Source of the DNA: Marinobacter orientalis
Lineage (GTDB): Bacteria; Pseudomonadota; Gammaproteobacteria; Pseudomonadales; Oleiphilaceae
Assembly: GCF_004792665.1 (NCBI RefSeq)
Contig: NZ_SRZX01000002.1
Coordinates: 388,689-452,688, forward strand
Reading direction: 5' to 3'
Length of the DNA: 64,000 nt
A program made the translations under genes and the position numbers. The notes beneath the pieces are model-generated. The model was not told the DNA's origin, did no database searches, and was given only the letters and a program-made list of their open reading frames with translations. Shown one piece after another: positions 47,999 through 57,551 of this stretch. Position 1 is the first letter of the stretch, and every line of letters begins with the position of its first letter.

Positions 47999-48910
47999 TC
48001 AGATATTGAGCACGTCCAGCCGTCCGAAATCCGTCCTTTCCGGTTCAACCGTTCCAACGGACTGCCCGCCATCCGGGCGCCGTGAACCGTCACGGAAATC
48101 ATAAAGAGCCGTGTCGGCAAGGTGGGAGGGCTCCACATTGCACATGGCACGGAACATGGTTTCCAGCCGGCCGGGGTGCTGCTTGTCCCAGGCCTGGAAC
48201 ATGTCCTTGATCACCTGACGCTGGAGGTTTTCCTGCGAGCCACACAGATTACAGGGAATGATCGGAAATTCCCGCAGGCGCGCGTAGCGGGCAATGTCCT
48301 TTTCACGGCTAAAGGCCAGCGGGCGTATTACCGTATTCCGGCCATCGTCGCTGTGCAGAACCGGAGGCATGGATTTCAGCTTGCCTCCATAAAACATATT
48401 CAGGAAAAGTGTTTCCAGAAGATCATCCCGGTGATGACCCAGGGCGATTTTCGTCACCCCGTGTTCTTCGGCAAAATTATAGAGAATTCCGCGACGTAGA
48501 CGGGAACAGAGCCCGCAGGTGGTTTTCCCTTCCGGCACTTTGTCCTTGACGATACTGTAGGTGTCCTTCTCGATGATGTGATATTCGATACCAAGGGCTG
48601 CCAGATATTCGGGCAGCACCTCTTCCGGGAATCCCGGCTGTTTCTGGTCCAGGTTCACGGCAATCAGTTCAAAGTGCACTGGCGCACTTTTCTGAAGGTT
48701 CATCAGAATATCGAGCATGGCGTAAGAGTCCTTGCCGCCAGACAGGCAGCACATGACTTTATCGCCGGCTTCAATCATCGAGAAATCGGCAATCGCCTGC
48801 CCCATCTCCCGGCGCAGACGCTTCTGCAGCTTGTTGAATTCCAGTTTCTGCCTGCGTTCGGCTTCGGAAGTCAGGACAGGTTCAGGGTTGGCAGTTATTG
48901 CTTCGGACAT
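47999..48910 (-). CDS. ttcA: tRNA 2-thiocytidine biosynthesis protein TtcA
   Basis: Adds a thio group to C32 of some tRNAs, using an iron-sulfur cluster. The 303-residue protein has the PP-loop [11 protein letters not shown], the first Cys pair in [16 protein letters not shown], and another in [14 protein letters not shown]. Length and blocks match TtcA. It is convergent with the cco locus; in Pseudomonas and others, ttcA and cbb3/anr genes are also near one another. Confidence 0.96.
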   Translation of the reverse strand: MSEAITANPEPVLTSEAERRQKLEFNKLQKRLRREMGQAIADFSMIEAGDKVMCCLSGGKDSYAMLDILMNLQKSAPVHFELIAVNLDQKQPGFPEEVLPEYLAALGIEYHIIEKDTYSIVKDKVPEGKTTCGLCSRLRRGILYNFAEEHGVTKIALGHHRDDLLETLFLNMFYGGKLKSMPPVLHSDDGRNTVIRPLAFSREKDIARYARLREFPIIPCNLCGSQENLQRQVIKDMFQAWDKQHPGRLETMFRAMCNVEPSHLADTALYDFRDGSRRPDGGQSVGTVEPERTDFGRLDVLNI

Positions 48911-49044
48911 AGATGGACGTCGTTCATTGGGTCAGTGAGGATCGGATTATACGCGTGCAAATGCTCCAGGGACAGGATACACACAGGAGGCAGCAACTGC
49001 AGGCCCCTCTTCCGTAACGGCGCCCCGTCACCTACCATAACGGG

Positions 49045-49707
49045 ATGAATCAACCTGATATGGCTAAAACTGCCACTCAAACCCCCGATTCCGGCGCAGA
49101 GGACGACAGGCTGAATGTCCAGATTCATCACCTGTTGGTTGCCACCGAGCACATTCTCCGGCAGAACCCGGCCGGCATTAACGAGCTCGGGCTTATCAAG
49201 ACCCTGCAGAAAGCGCCCTGGGAGTTGCTCGGCACAGTAAACTTTGCGGAACCGGATAAACTCTACCCGGTTCATTTTCTGCTGTTCCACGTGCTTTATC
49301 GCCTCCGCGACCAGCTTGCCAGTGGCGGCGAAACGCTCACTATCTCACCGCTGGTTATCCGCCTCCACCGGAGCCGTGTCGTGGCTGGTACGGGATTGCC
49401 AGACCAGCGGGACGAGCTGAGACACTTCTATCTGGATCTGTCCGGATACAGGATGCCTGAAGAGTCCATCAACCGGATGATGGAAGACTTCTGGGCAGGG
49501 CGCAGCGGTTTACGGCCGGAACCTGGGGAAATCCGGGAAGCAGCAGCCACCCTGGGCTTCGACGGCGTTCCGGCGGGATTTGATGAGGTGAAACAACGTT
49601 TCCGCAGGGTGGTGATGCGTGCTCACCCTGACCGGGGTGGCGAAACCGAGACCATTCAACACCTGAACCAGGCGTTCGCAATGTTGAAGGCCCATTTCAG
49701 AACCTGA
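49045..49707 (+). CDS. DnaJ-related protein (DNAJ_related plus J domain)
   Basis: A 220-residue protein with a DNAJ-related N-terminal domain (about 20-140: LNVQIHHLLVATEHILRQNPAGINELGLIKTLQ, YPVHFLLFHVLYRLRDQL) and a C-terminal J domain that includes the HPD tripeptide (VVMRAHPDRGGETETIQHLNQAF). The J domain should stimulate a DnaK-type ATPase. Start is ATG 49045 or ATG 49060. Similar stand-alone proteins occur in many gammaproteobacteria; the client is unknown. Confidence 0.86.
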   Translation: MNQPDMAKTATQTPDSGAEDDRLNVQIHHLLVATEHILRQNPAGINELGLIKTLQKAPWELLGTVNFAEPDKLYPVHFLLFHVLYRLRDQLASGGETLTISPLVIRLHRSRVVAGTGLPDQRDELRHFYLDLSGYRMPEESINRMMEDFWAGRSGLRPEPGEIREAAATLGFDGVPAGFDEVKQRFRRVVMRAHPDRGGETETIQHLNQAFAMLKAHFRT

Positions 49708-49744
49708 AAGAGCCGATCGTCCAGATCACAGAGGAACAGACACA

Positions 49745-50776
49745 ATGGCAAAACGAATCACGACCCTATCCTTTCTGATGGCATCGCTGGCCGGCTTCGC
49801 CCTGAGTGCGCAGGCTGATCTCGTTGTGCTCCAGTATCACCATGTCAGTGATTCCACGCCCCCGTCCACCAGCACATCGGTGTCCCTTTTTGAAGGGCAA
49901 CTGGAGATGATCGACGAACTCGGAATTGACGTGGTACCCCTGGAATCAGCAACCCGGGACGCACTGGCTGGCAAACTGGATAGTCGCGAGCAGGTGGCCA
50001 TCACCTTTGACGACGCCTACGAATCCGTCTATTCCACTGCCATACCGGAACTCGAAAAACGGGGTTATCCCTATACAATATTCGTGAACACCGATGCCAT
50101 CGGCAGCCATGGCTACATGACCTGGGATCAACTCGAAGAGGTACGTGACAGAACCGGCGTCACTATTGCCAATCACAGCGAAGACCACGGTCACATGGCG
50201 AAGCGTCCCGATGAAAGCCGGAGCGAATGGGCACAACGTGTGGAAAGCAGCCTTGATACCGCCCAGGAAATCCTGGTAGACAGGCTTGGTATCGACGTAC
50301 CGATGTTTGCCTATCCCTACGGAGAGTTTGACGAGGCGCTGGAGCAAAAAATCGAGGAGCGTGGCTGGCTGGGGTACGGTCAGCAATCAGGCGCCATTGG
50401 CGCCAATTCCGACGCCACACGCCTGCCCCGCTTTCCCATGGCTAATGCCTACGGCCAACTCAACAGCCTGGAGCACAAACTGCGCAGCAAGGCCTTACCG
50501 GTAGATGCCAGCACCTTGCCTGATGGCGTTATCAGCGAAAATCCGCCGACACTGTCATTCACCGTCCCTGACGCCATCAGTCCAGACCGACTGACCTGCT
50601 TCGCATCAGGACAGGGCCGGGTGGATCTCAAGGTTTCCGGAGACGAAGTCAGTGTCAGAGCCCCCGACAGCTTCAGTAGCCGTCGTTTCCGCTACAACTG
50701 CACCCATCCCGCCCCGGATGGCAGTTTTTACTGGCTGTCCCAGCAGTGGCTCGATCTGAGCAGGCCTGAGGACTAG
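49745..50776 (+). CDS. Exported polysaccharide deacetylase family protein with C-terminal extension
   Basis: A 343-residue exported protein. A signal peptide (about 1-24, cleavage near SAQA) is followed by a NodB-type carbohydrate esterase domain: QYHHVSD, the catalytic Asp pair in ITFDDAYESVY, the HxxxH metal motif in NHSEDHGHM, and FAYPYGEFDEALE. Residues about 250-343 form an extra beta-rich domain with two Cys (LTCFASGQGRV and YNCTHPAPDGSFYW), perhaps a binding domain. GAGGAAC precedes the ATG. It may modify poly-N-acetylglucosamine or peptidoglycan; substrate is not shown. Confidence 0.87.
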   Translation: MAKRITTLSFLMASLAGFALSAQADLVVLQYHHVSDSTPPSTSTSVSLFEGQLEMIDELGIDVVPLESATRDALAGKLDSREQVAITFDDAYESVYSTAIPELEKRGYPYTIFVNTDAIGSHGYMTWDQLEEVRDRTGVTIANHSEDHGHMAKRPDESRSEWAQRVESSLDTAQEILVDRLGIDVPMFAYPYGEFDEALEQKIEERGWLGYGQQSGAIGANSDATRLPRFPMANAYGQLNSLEHKLRSKALPVDASTLPDGVISENPPTLSFTVPDAISPDRLTCFASGQGRVDLKVSGDEVSVRAPDSFSSRRFRYNCTHPAPDGSFYWLSQQWLDLSRPED

Positions 50777-50793
50777 TGGCGCGAGCCCCCGGG

Positions 50794-52257
50794 TCAGATC
50801 GTGAACACAAGCCCAAGCAGCAGATAACTGAAAGCTGTCACCACAACAATACCCAGGACATTCAGCGCAAACCCTGCCCTGATCATATCCTGGATTCTCA
50901 TATGGCCGCTGGAGAAAACAATGGCGTTGGGCGGTGTCGCCACAGGCATCATGAAGGCGCAGCTGGCGGCAATGGCGGCGGGCACTGTCAGTAGCAGCAC
51001 CGACATCTCCTGGGACATGGCCAGCGCCCCGAGCAATGGCAGGAAGGCCGCCGCTGTCGCGGTATTGCTGGTGACCTCGGTGAGGAAAATAATGACACCC
51101 ACTACCAGGGCAATCATCACCAGTGTCGGCAAATGTCCCGCCACCGACAGACTCTCGGCAATCCATTCCGCCAGACCGGAGCTACTGATGACGCCCGCCA
51201 TGGCGAGGCCACCACCAAATAACAACAGTACCCCCCAGGGAATCCCCTGAGCCGTCTCCCAATCCAGCACGAACACCCGCTCTTTCAGGTTTACCGGAAT
51301 CAGGAACATGGCGATGGCAGCGGCAATGGCAATGCCGGTGTCGCTTAACCACGGCATCAGACCATCAGACAGCAGCGGCCGGAAGATCCACGCCGACGCG
51401 GTTACCACAAAAACCAGGGCGACCAGCTTTTCGCCTTTCTGCAAAGGGCCAAGAGCCTTCAGTTCGTCGTTTATCATCTCGCCACTGCCTGCCTGGTTAC
51501 CCAGCCCGAAATCCGTGCGGGTCAGCCACCACCAGGTCAGTGCCAGCATCAACAGCGACACCGGCACCCCCAGCAGCATCCACTGGGCAAAACCGACCGA
51601 TATACCCTGGTTTTCACTCAAATAGGCGGCGAGCAAAGCATTGGGAGGGGTGCCGATCAGCGTGGCAATACCACCAACACTGGCAGAATAGGCAATGGCC
51701 AGGAGCAGCGCCGTGGCATAACGGCGAACACCTTCCTTGTTGGGGGAATCCATCATCGCAATAACCGACAGGCCGATCGGCAGCATCATGATCGATGTAG
51801 CGGTATTGCTGACCCACATACTCAAAAACGCCGTGGCGATCATGAACCCGGCAATCTGGCGGCGAGGTTTATCACCCACGCCTCTGAGAGTTAACAGCGC
51901 AATACGCCGGTGCAGATTCCACCGTTGCATCGCCAATCCCAGCGTGAAGCCGCCAAGAAACAGGAAGATGATGGGATTGGCGTAAGGTGTTGTCGCATCC
52001 TTGATGCCACCCAGTCCTAGCGCTGGTATCAGTACAATCGGAACCAGTGCCGTTGCCGGAATGGGGATCGCCTCGGTGGACCACCAGGTGGCCATCAGCA
52101 GCATCAGCCCGAGTGCTGCCCAGGCCTCTGCCCCCATCCCTTCCGGGGCTGGTATAACCAGGGTCATAAGCAGAAAGAGAGGGCCGAGAATCAATCCGAT
52201 CACCCGGCTCTTTGGCAGCCCCTCGGGCTTATTGTCGGAAGTGGCAGCTTCAGACAT
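50794..52257 (-). CDS. DASS (SLC13) family sodium/anion symporter
   Basis: A 487-residue polytopic transporter with about 11-13 helices. The SLC13 signature is present: STEAIPIPATALVPIVLIP, SNTATSIMMLPIG, IGTPPNALLAAYL, and EVTSNTATAAAFLPLLGALA, the paired SNT motifs of the VcINDY-like sodium/dicarboxylate site. The last helix includes MMPVATPPNAIVFSSG. The substrate is probably a di- or tricarboxylate or sulfate; it cannot be resolved here. It is convergent with the deacetylase gene. Confidence 0.93.
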   Translation of the reverse strand: MSEAATSDNKPEGLPKSRVIGLILGPLFLLMTLVIPAPEGMGAEAWAALGLMLLMATWWSTEAIPIPATALVPIVLIPALGLGGIKDATTPYANPIIFLFLGGFTLGLAMQRWNLHRRIALLTLRGVGDKPRRQIAGFMIATAFLSMWVSNTATSIMMLPIGLSVIAMMDSPNKEGVRRYATALLLAIAYSASVGGIATLIGTPPNALLAAYLSENQGISVGFAQWMLLGVPVSLLMLALTWWWLTRTDFGLGNQAGSGEMINDELKALGPLQKGEKLVALVFVVTASAWIFRPLLSDGLMPWLSDTGIAIAAAIAMFLIPVNLKERVFVLDWETAQGIPWGVLLLFGGGLAMAGVISSSGLAEWIAESLSVAGHLPTLVMIALVVGVIIFLTEVTSNTATAAAFLPLLGALAMSQEMSVLLLTVPAAIAASCAFMMPVATPPNAIVFSSGHMRIQDMIRAGFALNVLGIVVVTAFSYLLLGLVFTI

Positions 52258-52277
52258 GCTGTTTCCTTTTTACCGGA

Positions 52278-52598
52278 TCAGTCTTCGGCACATATTACAC
52301 AGACCGTGGTATAAGGCAGCACCTGCAACCTCCGCGGGTCTATCTCCTCCCCACAGCTCTCGCATTCGTCTCCCAGACCATTAGCCAGCCGTTCCAGGGC
52401 ATGCTCAATCTGCGCCAGTTCACTACGGACTTCAGTTTCCAGGGAATCCACTACCTCATCATTCTGGGTCTGTACGGCCTGCTCTTCAAAGTCCTTCTCC
52501 AGAGCACCATCCTGGCGGTGCTGATGGGCCTCGTACTTTGCCAGCCGCGCTTTCAGGTCAGCGCGCAGGTTCTCAAGTTCCGACTTGCGATTACTCAT
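52278..52598 (-). CDS. DksA/TraR-type C4 zinc-finger protein
   Basis: A 106-residue small DksA-like protein. A helical, coiled-coil N-terminus (MSNRKSELENLRADLKARL) is followed by an acidic stretch and a four-Cys finger (CESCGEEIDPRRLQVLP to CVICAED). It lacks the long DksA coiled coil with acidic tip of full DksA, so it resembles YbiI/TraR-type members that may bind RNA polymerase. The start is ATG 52598 with AGGAGG 5-6 bases upstream; longer frames upstream overlap the divergent gene. It is 20 bases downstream of nothing coding on its strand and precedes the DASS gene. Confidence 0.85.
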   Translation of the reverse strand: MSNRKSELENLRADLKARLAKYEAHQHRQDGALEKDFEEQAVQTQNDEVVDSLETEVRSELAQIEHALERLANGLGDECESCGEEIDPRRLQVLPYTTVCVICAED

Positions 52599-52757
52599 AG
52601 GGACCTCCTGTGTCGGGGTTCTGCCCCGGGATAAATACCGCTTACCATAAAGCATAAGCGTGACAGGCATTTGATGCTTGTCAAAATTACCCGATCCGAT
52701 CCGGTCCACAATAAACACCGGTCCACTTTTCAAAAACAAGAATACCAAGGAGAAACA

Positions 52758-54479
52758 ATGGGGCAGCAGCTACCCATTTCCCGCATCATGCACAGCGGCA
52801 TGCTGCTTCAGTGTGCACCCGACACCACTATTGCCCGGGCCGCAGCGCGCATGGCGGATCACTCGGTAAGCTCCATTCTCATCGTCGACGATGGCCAGGT
52901 TGCCGGCATCTGGACGGAACACGACGCGTTGGCGGTGGACTTTTCGGATTCTGCTGTTCTGCAACAACCTGTGTCGTCAGTGATGAGTGCGCCGGTTGCC
53001 ACACTACCACATTCCATGGATATCGGAGCAGCGGCCATCGAGTTTCGTGAACAGGGCCTGCGGCATTTTCTGGTTGTGGACGACCACGACTCTCCGGTTG
53101 GCATTCTGTCCCAGACCGACATGGCCCTGAACCAGGGGCTGGAACCTTATCTGCGGCTGAGGGAAGTCAAAGCGGTAATTCCGCGCGCCGCCGTTGTAGT
53201 CGATGGCGCACTGCCGGTATCGGAGGTTGCCCGCCGGATGCACAGTCAACATACCGATGCCGTTGTGGTGAAGTGCGGTACCGAACTGGGGATACTCACC
53301 GAGCGCGATATTATCCGTTTTATTGCCCATGATGTCGGCAATAGTCCGGCCTCACAGCTTGCCACACGCCCCCTGCTTTCCGTGCGCGAAACCGCGCCGT
53401 TGATCCACGCCAGGGATCTGCTCCTCGAGAAGCACATCAGACATCTGGCTGTCACCAACAACAATGGAGAGGTCACCGGGCTGGTTGGCTATCACGACAT
53501 GTTATCCGGGGCAGAACAGATGTACCTTGAAGACCTGCGTACCGCCCTGGAGCAGCGGGATCAGGCACTGGCAAGGTCGCGCAGGACCTTGCAGCTGGCG
53601 GAACGGGTTATTGAGTCTTCTTTTGAAGGCATCATGGTGACCGACGCCAAGGTCACCATTGAGTTCGTCAATCCCGCCTTTACCCGGCTCACCGGCTATT
53701 GCGCTGAAGAAGTGATTGGAAAGACCCCGGAAATGCTATCATCCGGCCGCCACGACGCGGACTTCTACCAACGGATGTGGCACTCTCTCACCACTCATGG
53801 CTACTGGCGCGGCGAAATCTGGAACCGCCGCAAAACCGGTGAACTGTATCTGGAATTGCTCACCATTACGGCGATTACCAACGACGAGGGCGAAACCACC
53901 CATTACGCCGGGCTGTTCACAGACATTACCCAGAACCGCAGGAACGAAGAACAGATCCGCCAGCTGGCCTACTACGATGCCCTCACTGGTGTCCCTAACC
54001 GGCGCCTGCTTGAAGACCGGCTGGAACACGCCATCCGTCACGCCCACCGCAAAGAAATGCTCCTGGCCGTCATGTTCATCGACCTTGACCATTTCAAGCA
54101 GGTCAACGATACCCTGGGCCATGCCATTGGTGACGAACTTCTTTTGCAGTTCACCCACCGGGTTCAGGACTGCCTGCGGGAAGACGATACTCTTGCAAGG
54201 CTGGGTGGCGATGAATTCATTGTACTATTGCCAGAGATGGATCACGTCGACGACGTGCATTGTGTCGCCCGCCGTCTCCTGGGGATCGCGAGTCAGCCCT
54301 ACCTTCTTGGTGGCAAACAGGTGACCATCGGTTCCAGCATCGGAGTGGGTCTTTATCCGGATGATGGCGCCAATGCCAATGAGCTGATACAGGCTGCCGA
54401 CATTGCCATGTATCGCGCCAAGCGGGATGGCCGCAATCTTTATTGCTTCTTCCACCCCGAGACCACCGCAACCGTCTGA
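52758..54479 (+). CDS. CBS-PAS-GGDEF signalling protein (diguanylate cyclase)
   Basis: A 573-residue cytoplasmic protein. Residues about 7-120 and 130-250 contain paired CBS domains (SSILIVDDGQVAGIWTEHDAL, RHFLVVDDHDSPVGILSQTDM, HLAVTNNNGEVTGLVGYHDML). A PAS domain follows (about 285-400: VIESSFEGIMVTDAKVTIEFVNPAF), then GGDEF with DALTGVPNRRLLEDRL and an intact active site GGDEF at 483-487. No EAL domain follows, so it should synthesise c-di-GMP. CBS pairs usually bind adenosine nucleotides. AAGGAGA precedes the ATG. An SSS symporter gene lies 98 bases downstream. Confidence 0.93.
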   Translation: MGQQLPISRIMHSGMLLQCAPDTTIARAAARMADHSVSSILIVDDGQVAGIWTEHDALAVDFSDSAVLQQPVSSVMSAPVATLPHSMDIGAAAIEFREQGLRHFLVVDDHDSPVGILSQTDMALNQGLEPYLRLREVKAVIPRAAVVVDGALPVSEVARRMHSQHTDAVVVKCGTELGILTERDIIRFIAHDVGNSPASQLATRPLLSVRETAPLIHARDLLLEKHIRHLAVTNNNGEVTGLVGYHDMLSGAEQMYLEDLRTALEQRDQALARSRRTLQLAERVIESSFEGIMVTDAKVTIEFVNPAFTRLTGYCAEEVIGKTPEMLSSGRHDADFYQRMWHSLTTHGYWRGEIWNRRKTGELYLELLTITAITNDEGETTHYAGLFTDITQNRRNEEQIRQLAYYDALTGVPNRRLLEDRLEHAIRHAHRKEMLLAVMFIDLDHFKQVNDTLGHAIGDELLLQFTHRVQDCLREDDTLARLGGDEFIVLLPEMDHVDDVHCVARRLLGIASQPYLLGGKQVTIGSSIGVGLYPDDGANANELIQAADIAMYRAKRDGRNLYCFFHPETTATV

Positions 54480-54577
54480 AGTACCCACTGACGCTGAAGG
54501 CCGGTTATCGCAGCGCTGTCCGTAATGTGTCAAGATTCCGGCCTCTACGGCCTCTACGACTGGCAGGGAGTATCACC

Positions 54578-55960
54578 ATGCTTTACACCACCATAGCTGC
54601 CCTGGCAGCTGCCCTGATTCTTTTTACCTGGCTGGGGCTGCGTGCCCGCCTTGCTGATGGTGGTCTGGACGACTATGTGACTGCCCGCAACAGTCAGGGC
54701 GCGCGGGCTCTGGGGTTATCTTTTCTGGCCTCGGGCATGGGTGGCTGGATATTGTTTGCTCCCCCGGAAGTTGGCGCCCTGGTGGGCCCCGTGGCCCTGG
54801 CCGGTTATGCACTGGGAGCAGCCCTTCCCTTTATCGTTTTTGCTTTCTGCGGCCCGGCCATACGCCGCTACCTGCCCCGGGGCCGCAGTATCGGTGAGTT
54901 TGCCCAGGCATGCTACGGCAACGCAGTTCGCCGCTACGTGTCTCTGATCTCTGTGCTTTACATGTTGTGTTTCGTGACAGCGGAACTGACCGCCATCGGT
55001 GCCATCACCTCGATGCTTTCCGGAGTCAACGGCAATGTTGCGGTGTTGGGCGTGGCCATTGCCACGCTGATTTACACGGCCTGGGGTGGTCTGCGTGCCA
55101 GTATTGTTACTGACCAATGGCAGGCCTTTCTGCTAATCGGCTTGCTGGCGATTGTAGGGTTTGTGGCCATGGAGCGGTTGCCCGAACTGGATGCAGCCAG
55201 CGCGCCATCGGCGCCGGTCGGTAGCGCGCTGGGCGTTGCCCTGACACTGGTTATCGCGGTGACGGCTGCCAACCTGTTTCATCAGGGTTACTGGCAGCGG
55301 CTATGGTCCGCTCGCGACACCTCCGCCTTGCGCCAGGGCGCCCTGTTCGGGGGAGTGATTACCATCGTCGTGGTTGCGGTGGTGGGCGCCCTGGGCATTG
55401 CCGCCGCGATGAGTGGAGCGGATCTGGGAGCGCCACCGATTCCTTTCTTCGCGCTGCTCTCAGGCGCGCCCGCCTGGCTGACCATTCCCGCTCTGGTACT
55501 GGCATTGACACTGGTGGCCTCATCAGTGGACACCCTGCAAAATGCGCTTGCATCCCTGGCCGTAACCGAGAAACAGGGGCTCTCCATTACCTCTGCCAGA
55601 TGGATTACCGTCATCCTGATGATTCCCGTGGTCATTGTGTCGCTGCAGGGTATTTCCGTGCTGAGACTGTTTCTGATTGCCGACCTTCTCTGCGCCACTG
55701 CGGTGGTCCCGGTATTGATGGGGCTATGGCAAAAAATGACTACGACAGCGGCAGTATCGGGGGGCCTTGCTGGCCTGGCCGGAGCAATTATTCCGGGATG
55801 GATTACTGGTGGCAGCCTGATGGCAGGATTGGAGATCGCGAGTTTTCCGGGAGGCATCCCCACATTGCTGCCCTTTGTAGGCGCTCTCATTGCCTCTACC
55901 GCTGTCAGCCTGGTGCTGGCTTTGGCTGCCAGGGCCCGGTCACCGCGCGTCCGGCATTAA
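54578..55960 (+). CDS. Sodium:solute symporter (SSS family)
   Basis: A 460-residue membrane protein with about 12-13 helices, of the SSS (PutP-like) family: LSFLASGMGGWILFAPPEVGALVG, the SIGEFAQACYGNAVRRYVSLISVLYML block, WGGLRASIVTDQWQAFLLIG, and a NLFHQGYWQRLWSARD motif. The LASSVDTLQNALASLA stretch carries the Na2-site-like Ser. The substrate is unknown; similar stand-alone members in marine bacteria are uncharacterised. GGGAG lies upstream of the ATG. Confidence 0.9.
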   Translation: MLYTTIAALAAALILFTWLGLRARLADGGLDDYVTARNSQGARALGLSFLASGMGGWILFAPPEVGALVGPVALAGYALGAALPFIVFAFCGPAIRRYLPRGRSIGEFAQACYGNAVRRYVSLISVLYMLCFVTAELTAIGAITSMLSGVNGNVAVLGVAIATLIYTAWGGLRASIVTDQWQAFLLIGLLAIVGFVAMERLPELDAASAPSAPVGSALGVALTLVIAVTAANLFHQGYWQRLWSARDTSALRQGALFGGVITIVVVAVVGALGIAAAMSGADLGAPPIPFFALLSGAPAWLTIPALVLALTLVASSVDTLQNALASLAVTEKQGLSITSARWITVILMIPVVIVSLQGISVLRLFLIADLLCATAVVPVLMGLWQKMTTTAAVSGGLAGLAGAIIPGWITGGSLMAGLEIASFPGGIPTLLPFVGALIASTAVSLVLALAARARSPRVRH

Positions 55961-56111
55961 CAGAGTGATGACATCGCTGACAAAACGTTACACAACCTTC
56001 CACCTTAGTACGATTGTTGCGTCGACAGACTGCCGCGACACTGCTGCTTTATAAAAACAACATCCGGGGGCCCGTATTTCCGGCCCGGCGCGACCATGGA
56101 GACCTTCGCCG

Positions 56112-57365
56112 ATGCTCTGCAAGAAGCTTTTTGTTTCCCTCATACTGACTCTGCTGGTAACCACTACTGTAGCGGCAGAATCCCTGAAAATAGGACTGAA
56201 CTATCCACAAACCGGACGCTACAAGGACCAGGGCCTGCAGCAACGGCTGGGAGCGTTTCTGGCTGTTGATGAAATCAACAGGGCCGGCGGCATCATGGGC
56301 CGCGACGTGAAGCTGGTGATACGAAACACCTCGGGTGAGCCAGACAAGGGCGCAAAAAACACCGCCGAACTGATCGATCAAGAGGGTGCCCAGATGGTTT
56401 TCGGCGGCGTTTCCAGCGCTGTTGCAATATCATCCGGTAGAGCTGCCAGGGAAAGAGACAGGATCTACTTCGGAACCCTGACCTACTCCAATGCCACCAC
56501 CGGCGCCGCCGGCCACGATCACATGTTCCGGGAACCCTATAATGCCTGGATGGCGGCCAAGGCACTGAGCCAGTACCTCAATAGCCAGCACGCCGATGAC
56601 GAATACTTCTATATCACCGCAGACTATACCTGGGGCTGGTCAGTGGAAGAGTCGGTGAGGAAGTTCACCAATACCGATGACACCGATGCACACCAGGGGG
56701 TAAAGACACCCTTCCCCCGCGCCCTGATTACGGATTTCCGCAAGGCCCTGGAGGAGGCGGAAAAAAGCGGTGCCAAGGTACTGATGATGGTGCTGTTCGG
56801 GGATGACATGGTACGGGCGCTGAATGTAGCTTATGAAATGGGCCTGACCAAAAAAATGCAGGTAGTCATTCCCAATCTCACACTCGGCATGGCTCGCCAG
56901 GTGGGCCCGACGATTATGGAAGGGATTATCGGCGGAGCTCCCTGGGTATGGAGTGCGCCGTATCAGTATGACTATCCAAGGGGTAAGGAATTCGTTGAAG
57001 CTTTCTCCAGCCGCTACGAAATGCGACCGTCTACCGCGGCGGCGTCCGCCTACAGCATTGTCTATCAATACAAGGACGCTGTTGAACGTGCAGGCACCAC
57101 CAATACCGGCCGGGTGATCCGGGCACTGGAGGGCCACAGGTACAGTTTCCTGAAAGACGAGCAGTACTGGCGGGAGTTTGACCACCAGAATGTGCAGACT
57201 GTCTACGTGGTAAGGGTAAAACCCCGGAACGAAATCATGGCCGATGAATACTCCAGTGATTACTTTGAGATCATCGATTCCATGCCCGGAGACGAGGCCG
57301 CTCAGACGCGGGAGGAATGGGAGGCCCGTCGCAGGGAGGCAGGTCAGCCGCTCAGCCTCCAGTAA
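56112..57365 (+). CDS. Orphan periplasmic binding protein (branched-chain amino acid/urea type)
   Basis: A 417-residue exported type I periplasmic binding protein. A signal peptide (about 1-22, cleavage after TVAAES) is followed by LKIGLNYPQTGRYKDQGLQQRLGAFLAVDEINRAGGIMGRDV, typical of LivJ/UrtA-like receptors, and VFGGVSSAVAISSGRAARERDRIYFGTLTYSNATTG. The C-terminus (EEWEARRREAGQPLSL) is charged. No permease or ATPase genes are next to it, so it may serve a distant transporter or a sensor. GGAGA precedes the ATG. Confidence 0.87.
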   Translation: MLCKKLFVSLILTLLVTTTVAAESLKIGLNYPQTGRYKDQGLQQRLGAFLAVDEINRAGGIMGRDVKLVIRNTSGEPDKGAKNTAELIDQEGAQMVFGGVSSAVAISSGRAARERDRIYFGTLTYSNATTGAAGHDHMFREPYNAWMAAKALSQYLNSQHADDEYFYITADYTWGWSVEESVRKFTNTDDTDAHQGVKTPFPRALITDFRKALEEAEKSGAKVLMMVLFGDDMVRALNVAYEMGLTKKMQVVIPNLTLGMARQVGPTIMEGIIGGAPWVWSAPYQYDYPRGKEFVEAFSSRYEMRPSTAAASAYSIVYQYKDAVERAGTTNTGRVIRALEGHRYSFLKDEQYWREFDHQNVQTVYVVRVKPRNEIMADEYSSDYFEIIDSMPGDEAAQTREEWEARRREAGQPLSLQ

Positions 57366-57406
57366 GTTGCTGTCGGAAAACGCAGTCGCTATTTACCGCG
57401 GCTGCC

Positions 57407-57439
57407 GCAACTCCTGCATGAGAATAATGCAGGAGTTGC
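57407..57439. repeat. Perfect 13-base inverted repeat
   Basis: GCAACTCCTGCAT (57407-57419) and ATGCAGGAGTTGC (57427-57439), separated by a 7-base AT-rich spacer (GAGAATA). There is no T-run after it. It sits 42 bases after the binding-protein gene and 113 bases before the glpD remnant, so it could be a terminator hairpin, operator, or remnant of a lost element. Confidence 0.85.
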
Positions 57440-57551
57440 ACCTGGTCTGATCCTGACCGATATACTCTTGCATAATCAAGTTTGATGTTTTGCGGAAATC
57501 GGAAGAAACAGCCGGCAGCGTTCTTGCACTGGCGGCAGGAGATGACAAAGA

